From Streptomyces sp. Ncost-T10-10d (lineage in GTDB: Bacteria > Actinomycetota > Actinomycetes > Streptomycetales > Streptomycetaceae), in the NCBI RefSeq assembly GCF_900091955.1, contig NZ_FMDF01000227.1, positions 62,001-126,000 of the forward strand: 64,000 bases of DNA, read 5' to 3'. Position numbers and translations under genes: made by a program. The notes beneath the pieces are model-generated. The model was not told where the DNA came from, did not search any database, and worked only from the letters and a program-made list of their open reading frames with translations. This document shows, piece after piece, positions 60,355-64,000 of this stretch (positions within the stretch are counted from its first letter, which is position 1; every line of letters begins with the position of its first letter).

Positions 60355-61020
60355 GTGGTTGGCTTGGACGAGTGTCGTTTCGGCGTGGACAGAAAAGCTT
60401 GGGATCTGGCGTTTCTGGCAGAAGCAGAGGAACTCGCCGGCCTGCGGCGCGTGATGCGGATACACCTGGAGCTCTGGGGATTGCCAGGAGTCGTCTACGC
60501 AGCGCAGGTCTGCGTCACGGAGCTAGTCACAAATGTGGTCAGCCATGTAGGCCGCGGCACCCCGTCGTGTCTAGCCGTATCCATGAACGGAGACCGTCTT
60601 CGCATCGAGGTAAGCGATCCCGATCTGCAAGCACTCCCTACGCTCATCACGGCAGCGGGGGAGAGTGAGGCGGGGCGGGGCATGGCCCTTGTGGACGGTA
60701 TTGCAGATCGCTGGGGCGTCATCCTGCGCGGTGACTCCAAGGTCACCTGGTGCGAGCTGGCCACCGGCCTCCGGTCATCGAACGATCACGTCGGTGGTCC
60801 CCAAGTCGCGAAGGCGGAGGCACTGCTGGGGCTTTGCGGGCTCGGCGGCCTCCCGGCGAACTACCGTCGTGAACGGTTGAGCCTGACCTTGGGGAGGGAG
60901 ATGGCGATCGATCTCATTGTCGACCTCCTCCATTGGCTCCGTGCTCACGGCTGCGATCCAGACGACGCCCTCGACTGCGCACAAACGCACTTCGAAGCCG
61001 AGGTAGCTGATCCGGTGTGA
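60355..61020 (+). CDS. HATPase (anti-sigma-like) regulatory protein of the whiJ-like locus
   Basis: The 221-residue protein has a GHKL ATP-binding domain like that of SpoIIAB/RsbW: CVTELVTNVVSHVGRGTPSC (N box), LRIEVSDPDLQALPT (G1-like) and GRGMALVDGIADRWGVI (G2-like). No His kinase box is present. A C-terminal helical extension of about 70 residues follows. The gene is divergent from the XRE-DUF5753 gene, the standard whiJ-like arrangement. GTG 60355 lies one base after GGAGG; TTG 60364 has better spacing and may be the true start. Its stop overlaps the next gene (GTGA). Confidence 0.88.
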   Translation: MVGLDECRFGVDRKAWDLAFLAEAEELAGLRRVMRIHLELWGLPGVVYAAQVCVTELVTNVVSHVGRGTPSCLAVSMNGDRLRIEVSDPDLQALPTLITAAGESEAGRGMALVDGIADRWGVILRGDSKVTWCELATGLRSSNDHVGGPQVAKAEALLGLCGLGGLPANYRRERLSLTLGREMAIDLIVDLLHWLRAHGCDPDDALDCAQTHFEAEVADPV

Positions 61021-61391
61021 AGCAGCCTTCGCCTGAGGAACTTGTCGAAATCGCCGAAGAGTTGGATGACTTGGAAGCGGACTGCGACTGGACGGACTCA
61101 TACAACCTGTGGTGCCTCGTGTGTGCTGCACAGCATTGTGGCTTCTTGCCCGGAGTGTCGGTGCACCAACTCGTTCCCCTCGGTCGGCGGGACGACTTCT
61201 TCCTCATCACTGTTGAAGCGACGCCGAGGATCGTGTTGGCCTCAGCCCCCATCCACTGGCGTGGAATCGAACCTCCAGCTCCGAGTGCCGGGACGGCGGC
61301 GATCAGCCATCTGTTGGCGAGGATCGGAGAGGAGTGCTCGAAGTTGCTCGTGGCCTTTCATGAGAACGCCGCAATTCGTCCCGATGAGTAG
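61017..61391 (+). CDS. Hypothetical protein coupled to the HATPase
   Basis: The 124-residue protein starts at GTG 61017, overlapping the HATPase stop by four bases. It begins PSPEELVEIAEELDDLEADC with an acidic helix and contains three Cys (DWTDSYNLWCLVCAAQHCGF). A C-terminal helix (ISHLLARIGEECSKLLVAFH) ends it. I do not recognise the family; coupling suggests that it works with the HATPase. Confidence 0.7.
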   Translation: MKQPSPEELVEIAEELDDLEADCDWTDSYNLWCLVCAAQHCGFLPGVSVHQLVPLGRRDDFFLITVEATPRIVLASAPIHWRGIEPPAPSAGTAAISHLLARIGEECSKLLVAFHENAAIRPDE

Positions 61392-61568
61392 CCAAACCGA
61401 TCGTCGACCTCCCCACCGGCTGTACCCGCGGCCATGACCCCGACGAGGTGTCGGGCCAGGCCCAGTCATTGGTCACCTTTAGGTCAAGTGTAGGGGGGAT
61501 TCGGCCACTTAGCCTCACAAGATGGCAGGAGTGATCAAAAATGATCGAATAGCCGGAAGTATGTTCGC

Positions 61569-62552
61569 ATGGCTGCGTACAGAGCTTTCTTTGGGCATGT
61601 GGATGAGTGTCTTCCGGGCGTCCATTTTGAATCCCGACAAGCTGTCAAGGATGCCAAGCTTCACAAAGAGCGCGAGGCGGGTATCTCCTGGGGGCTTGAT
61701 GCTGACGGGGAGAGGGCTGCCGATGCGATCGTGCTAAATCAAGGCTATGAAGACGACCTCGATAAGTGGGATGAGGTCATTTACACGGGTGCTGGTGGTC
61801 GGGATCGCAACACTGGTCGGCAGATAGAGGATCAGACTTGGGAGAACCGTGGCAACGCGGGTCTCCGGAGAAGTCGGCTGCTGGCCAACCCTATACGGGT
61901 CATACGGGGCAGTGAAGGTGATCGAGATTATTCGCCTGTGAGCGGATACCGGTATGACGGCCTCTACCAGATTGTCGAGGATTGGGCTGAAGTCGGTAAG
62001 GCCGGCTTTCGGATCTGCCGGTTTAGGCTGCGTCGCCTCCCAGCTGAAACGCAGGAGCTTACGCCCGTTGAGCAGCAGGTCCGAGACATCCTCGACCGGC
62101 AGGACCAAGGTGCAGCAGATGAGAACAGTGCTGACGTGTCTTCGGCGCCTGCTCAGCGGCGGACGACTACGGTCGAACGTATCGTCCGCGACACGGCTGT
62201 TGTCCGCCGGGTTAAGCGATGGCACGAGTACACGTGTCAGATCTGTGGTCTAGTGCTGACAGTTGGGGCTGAGGGTAAGAGCTATGCCGAAGGGGCGCAC
62301 ATACAAGCGCTTGGCGGCTCGGCGGGGGGTCCCGATGTCGAGGGGAACGTGTTGTGTCTGTGCCCCAACTGCCATGTTCGACTTGACCGTGGTGCCCTTT
62401 ATCTGACCGATGAGTTCCGTGTTGTGGATCGCTATGCAGAAGGTCTGACCTCGCGATCGGTTCCGTTGAGGACGGTGGACCAGCATCGCATTGGAAAGCG
62501 ATTCCTTCGAGCACACCGGCGCTTCTGGCATATAAGCGATCTGGATCGCTAA
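61569..62552 (+). CDS. SRA (YDG)-HNH endonuclease, probable modification-dependent (type IV) restriction enzyme
   Basis: The 327-residue protein has an N-terminal SRA domain (FGHVDECLPGVHFESRQAVK, DEVIYTGAGGRDRNTGRQIE, QTWENRGNAGLRRSRLLANP, GYRYDGLYQIVEDWAEVGKA), the fold that recognises flipped 5-methylcytosine. A C-terminal HNH nuclease follows: CQICG (Cys223, Cys226), YAEGAHI (His244), DVEGNVLCLCPNCHVRLDRG (Asn260, Cys265, Cys268, His269). Streptomyces enzymes of this type cut methylated or phosphorothioated DNA and limit transformation by such DNA. It converges on the DUF3427 helicase gene with stops overlapping by four bases. The ATG at 61569 is the first in frame before the domain. Confidence 0.9.
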   Translation: MAAYRAFFGHVDECLPGVHFESRQAVKDAKLHKEREAGISWGLDADGERAADAIVLNQGYEDDLDKWDEVIYTGAGGRDRNTGRQIEDQTWENRGNAGLRRSRLLANPIRVIRGSEGDRDYSPVSGYRYDGLYQIVEDWAEVGKAGFRICRFRLRRLPAETQELTPVEQQVRDILDRQDQGAADENSADVSSAPAQRRTTTVERIVRDTAVVRRVKRWHEYTCQICGLVLTVGAEGKSYAEGAHIQALGGSAGGPDVEGNVLCLCPNCHVRLDRGALYLTDEFRVVDRYAEGLTSRSVPLRTVDQHRIGKRFLRAHRRFWHISDLDR

Positions 62553-64000
62553 CCTGCAGCAATTGCCGAGTAGGTCCATACATCAGCAGGAATCTCATGA
62601 CGGAGCTTCCAGGTAATGCCCATGGGCTTGCTGCCCTTGTGTTCGATGTACTCGGCCGGACCAAGAAGCATCCACGGCTGGGGCCCGCCGATGTCCGTCT
62701 TCTTGTAGCGGCGGACGAAGAGTAGGACGTGAGTGCCCTTCTCTTCGTGGGTCTGGTAGCGGATGCCGGTGGGGGATGTCTCGGAGGTCTGGTTCTGCGA
62801 TTCCCAGTGGAACAGGGACTCGTTCAGGGCGTAGTCCTTGTAGCGGGTCTCTGGCGAGAAGTCCTTCTCGTCCTTTTCGAGGGTGATGAGTAGTGCGTCA
62901 GTCTGGATGTTTTCGCACCACTTCACACCTTCGCGGAAGTGTCCCGGCATGAAGCCACCCACGTAGGACTGCCCCAGGGCAGGGAGGATCTCTTCACGAC
63001 TGTACGAGGCGTGCACTGTCAGCGGCAGGCTTGCATGCCTGCCGAGCAGGGGGACGGGTACGTGGTCGGCCTGGTCCAGGGCGTGAGCGAAGACCTGGCG
63101 GAGCTCGTCGCGGAAGGCGTGCTGAGGGCGAAGGGTGTTGAAGCCGTCCTGGTAGCTGTTGAAGTCGCCGCCCAACGGCCACAGAGAGAAGAAGAACATG
63201 CGGGCATACGCCTGTTCCTGCTCGCTGAGGTCGTCGTACGTGGGGGCGTCGTCAGCGAGGAGCTTGCTGTATACGGCGACTCGGAGCGGGTCATCGACGT
63301 GAAGGAACGCCGATACGCGCTTCAGCAGCGACGTTTCACCCTCCGGCCCGGTCTCAGGGAGGAGCTTGGCCCGGCGGAGCAGACCCGTCCATGAGTTCCC
63401 GTTGCCCCGGTAGAGCTCCTTGAGCTCGCGACCGCTCTCCTTCAGGTAGTCGGCGAGCTGAGGTTCGGCGTACCTGGCGACCTCGCGTGCAAGCTGGGTG
63501 ACGTTGACGCTGATCTGGCTGCGGATGTTGTCAATGATCAGATCCTTGGCCTTCGACTCAAGGATGATCTGGCAGCCAGACGGCAGCTGCGGAAAGTCGT
63601 GCTCGATGTTGGCGAGCAGGCGATTGCGAGTGAGGTTGGTCAGCGCGCGGAACTGCTCCTCGAAGCGGAACTCCTTGCGGTGCTGACCGATGAAGTCCAG
63701 GACAGTGAGGACGGCCTTGTCCTCGGTACGACGCAGGCCTCGTCCCAGCTGCTGGAGGAACACCGTGGCGCTGGAAGTAGGGCGCAAGAGGAGCAGGGTG
63801 TCGACGTCAGGGACATCGAGACCCTCGTTGAACAGGTCGACAGAGAAGATGACCTGGAGCGCGCCTGCCTTGAGCTGATCCAGGGCGTCCTTGCGCTCAT
63901 GGCGTGAGGTCTCGCCGGACAGGGCGACCGCATGCAGGCCGGCTCGTCGGAAGAAGTCGGCCATGAAGACGGCGTGGGCGACTGATACACAGAAGCCCAG
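62549..64000 (-). CDS. DUF3427 domain SF2 helicase, C-terminal part
   Basis: The gene runs off the right edge; 483 C-terminal codons are visible. They include the end of the SF2 helicase core (LGFCVSVAHAVFMADFFRRA, IFSVDLFNEGLDVPDVDTLL motif V region, FLQQLGRGLRRTEDKAVLTV motif VI with QxxGRxxR) and a DUF3427 domain with GGDFNSYQDGFNTLRPQHAF, GREALSLP-like PVPLLGRHASLPLTVHASYS and ETRYKDYALNESLFHWESQN, then GTHVLLFVRRYKK. Full-length members usually carry a PLD nuclease N-terminally. Position opposite an SRA-HNH nuclease suggests a defence function. Confidence 0.88.
   Translation of the reverse strand: MGFCVSVAHAVFMADFFRRAGLHAVALSGETSRHERKDALDQLKAGALQVIFSVDLFNEGLDVPDVDTLLLLRPTSSATVFLQQLGRGLRRTEDKAVLTVLDFIGQHRKEFRFEEQFRALTNLTRNRLLANIEHDFPQLPSGCQIILESKAKDLIIDNIRSQISVNVTQLAREVARYAEPQLADYLKESGRELKELYRGNGNSWTGLLRRAKLLPETGPEGETSLLKRVSAFLHVDDPLRVAVYSKLLADDAPTYDDLSEQEQAYARMFFFSLWPLGGDFNSYQDGFNTLRPQHAFRDELRQVFAHALDQADHVPVPLLGRHASLPLTVHASYSREEILPALGQSYVGGFMPGHFREGVKWCENIQTDALLITLEKDEKDFSPETRYKDYALNESLFHWESQNQTSETSPTGIRYQTHEEKGTHVLLFVRRYKKTDIGGPQPWMLLGPAEYIEHKGSKPMGITWKLRHEIPADVWTYSAIAAG

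Overview
The window is high-GC actinomycete chromosomal DNA, almost certainly Streptomyces. The evidence is the base composition and codon use, a SsgA-like sporulation protein, paired DasR-type dre boxes at N-acetylglucosamine PTS genes, ClpS next to a DUF2017 gene, a mycobacterial-type mec/cysO/cysM cysteine locus, and XRE/DUF397 regulator pairs. From memory, the gene order of about 0.9-32 kb matches the conserved S. coelicolor core around SCO2928-SCO2897.

Layout, 0-32 kb (core). An AsnC regulator and an OpuC-type osmolyte ABC transporter run leftward from hppD. They are followed by a membrane-anchored TPR protein, a GlcD-like oxidase, ssgG, two RDD membrane proteins, a secreted M6 metalloprotease, pncA and pncB, clpS with DUF2017, and an amino acid permease. 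The cysteine block comes next: mec, a Cys-rich leader peptide, cysO and cysM. After it lie a membrane PemK-like protein, an MBL-fold hydrolase, the PTS genes nagE2/nagE1/nagF with two dre operators, rph, a lipoprotein, rdgB, tRNA-Leu(UAG), a transporter relic, bcp, a DUF3618 protein, a GroES-like protein, a guanidine-III riboswitch with its SMR exporter, and a class A penicillin-binding protein.

32-42.5 kb holds a three-gene ABC-2 exporter, a DUF1707 protein, an SGNH esterase, a DUF445 membrane protein, an MFS/TetR resistance-type operon with a palindromic operator, a lipoprotein and an FMN reductase. From about 42.6 kb the window becomes accessory. It carries an acyl-CoA oxidase-like gene with a TTA codon, a chloramphenicol-phosphotransferase-like kinase, a GNAT enzyme, a histone-H1-like DNA-binding protein, an MFS/ArsR pair, a frameshifted toxin-like gene, a DNA ligase relic, an NmrA/HxlR pair and several broken genes.

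The right end (58.6-64 kb) looks like a regulator and defence island. It has a scrambled XRE-DUF5753 gene, an intact whiJ-like locus (XRE-DUF5753, DUF397 and a divergent HATPase with a partner), then an SRA-HNH nuclease that converges with a DUF3427 helicase running off the window. The most interesting regulatory DNA is the guanidine-III riboswitch at 29191-29265 and the leaderless cysteine leader peptide at 18539-18664. The most interesting candidate systems are the SRA-HNH/DUF3427 pair and the frameshifted HHIIP-motif toxin-like gene. All identifications come from reading the sequence and recalling families; no database search was run.
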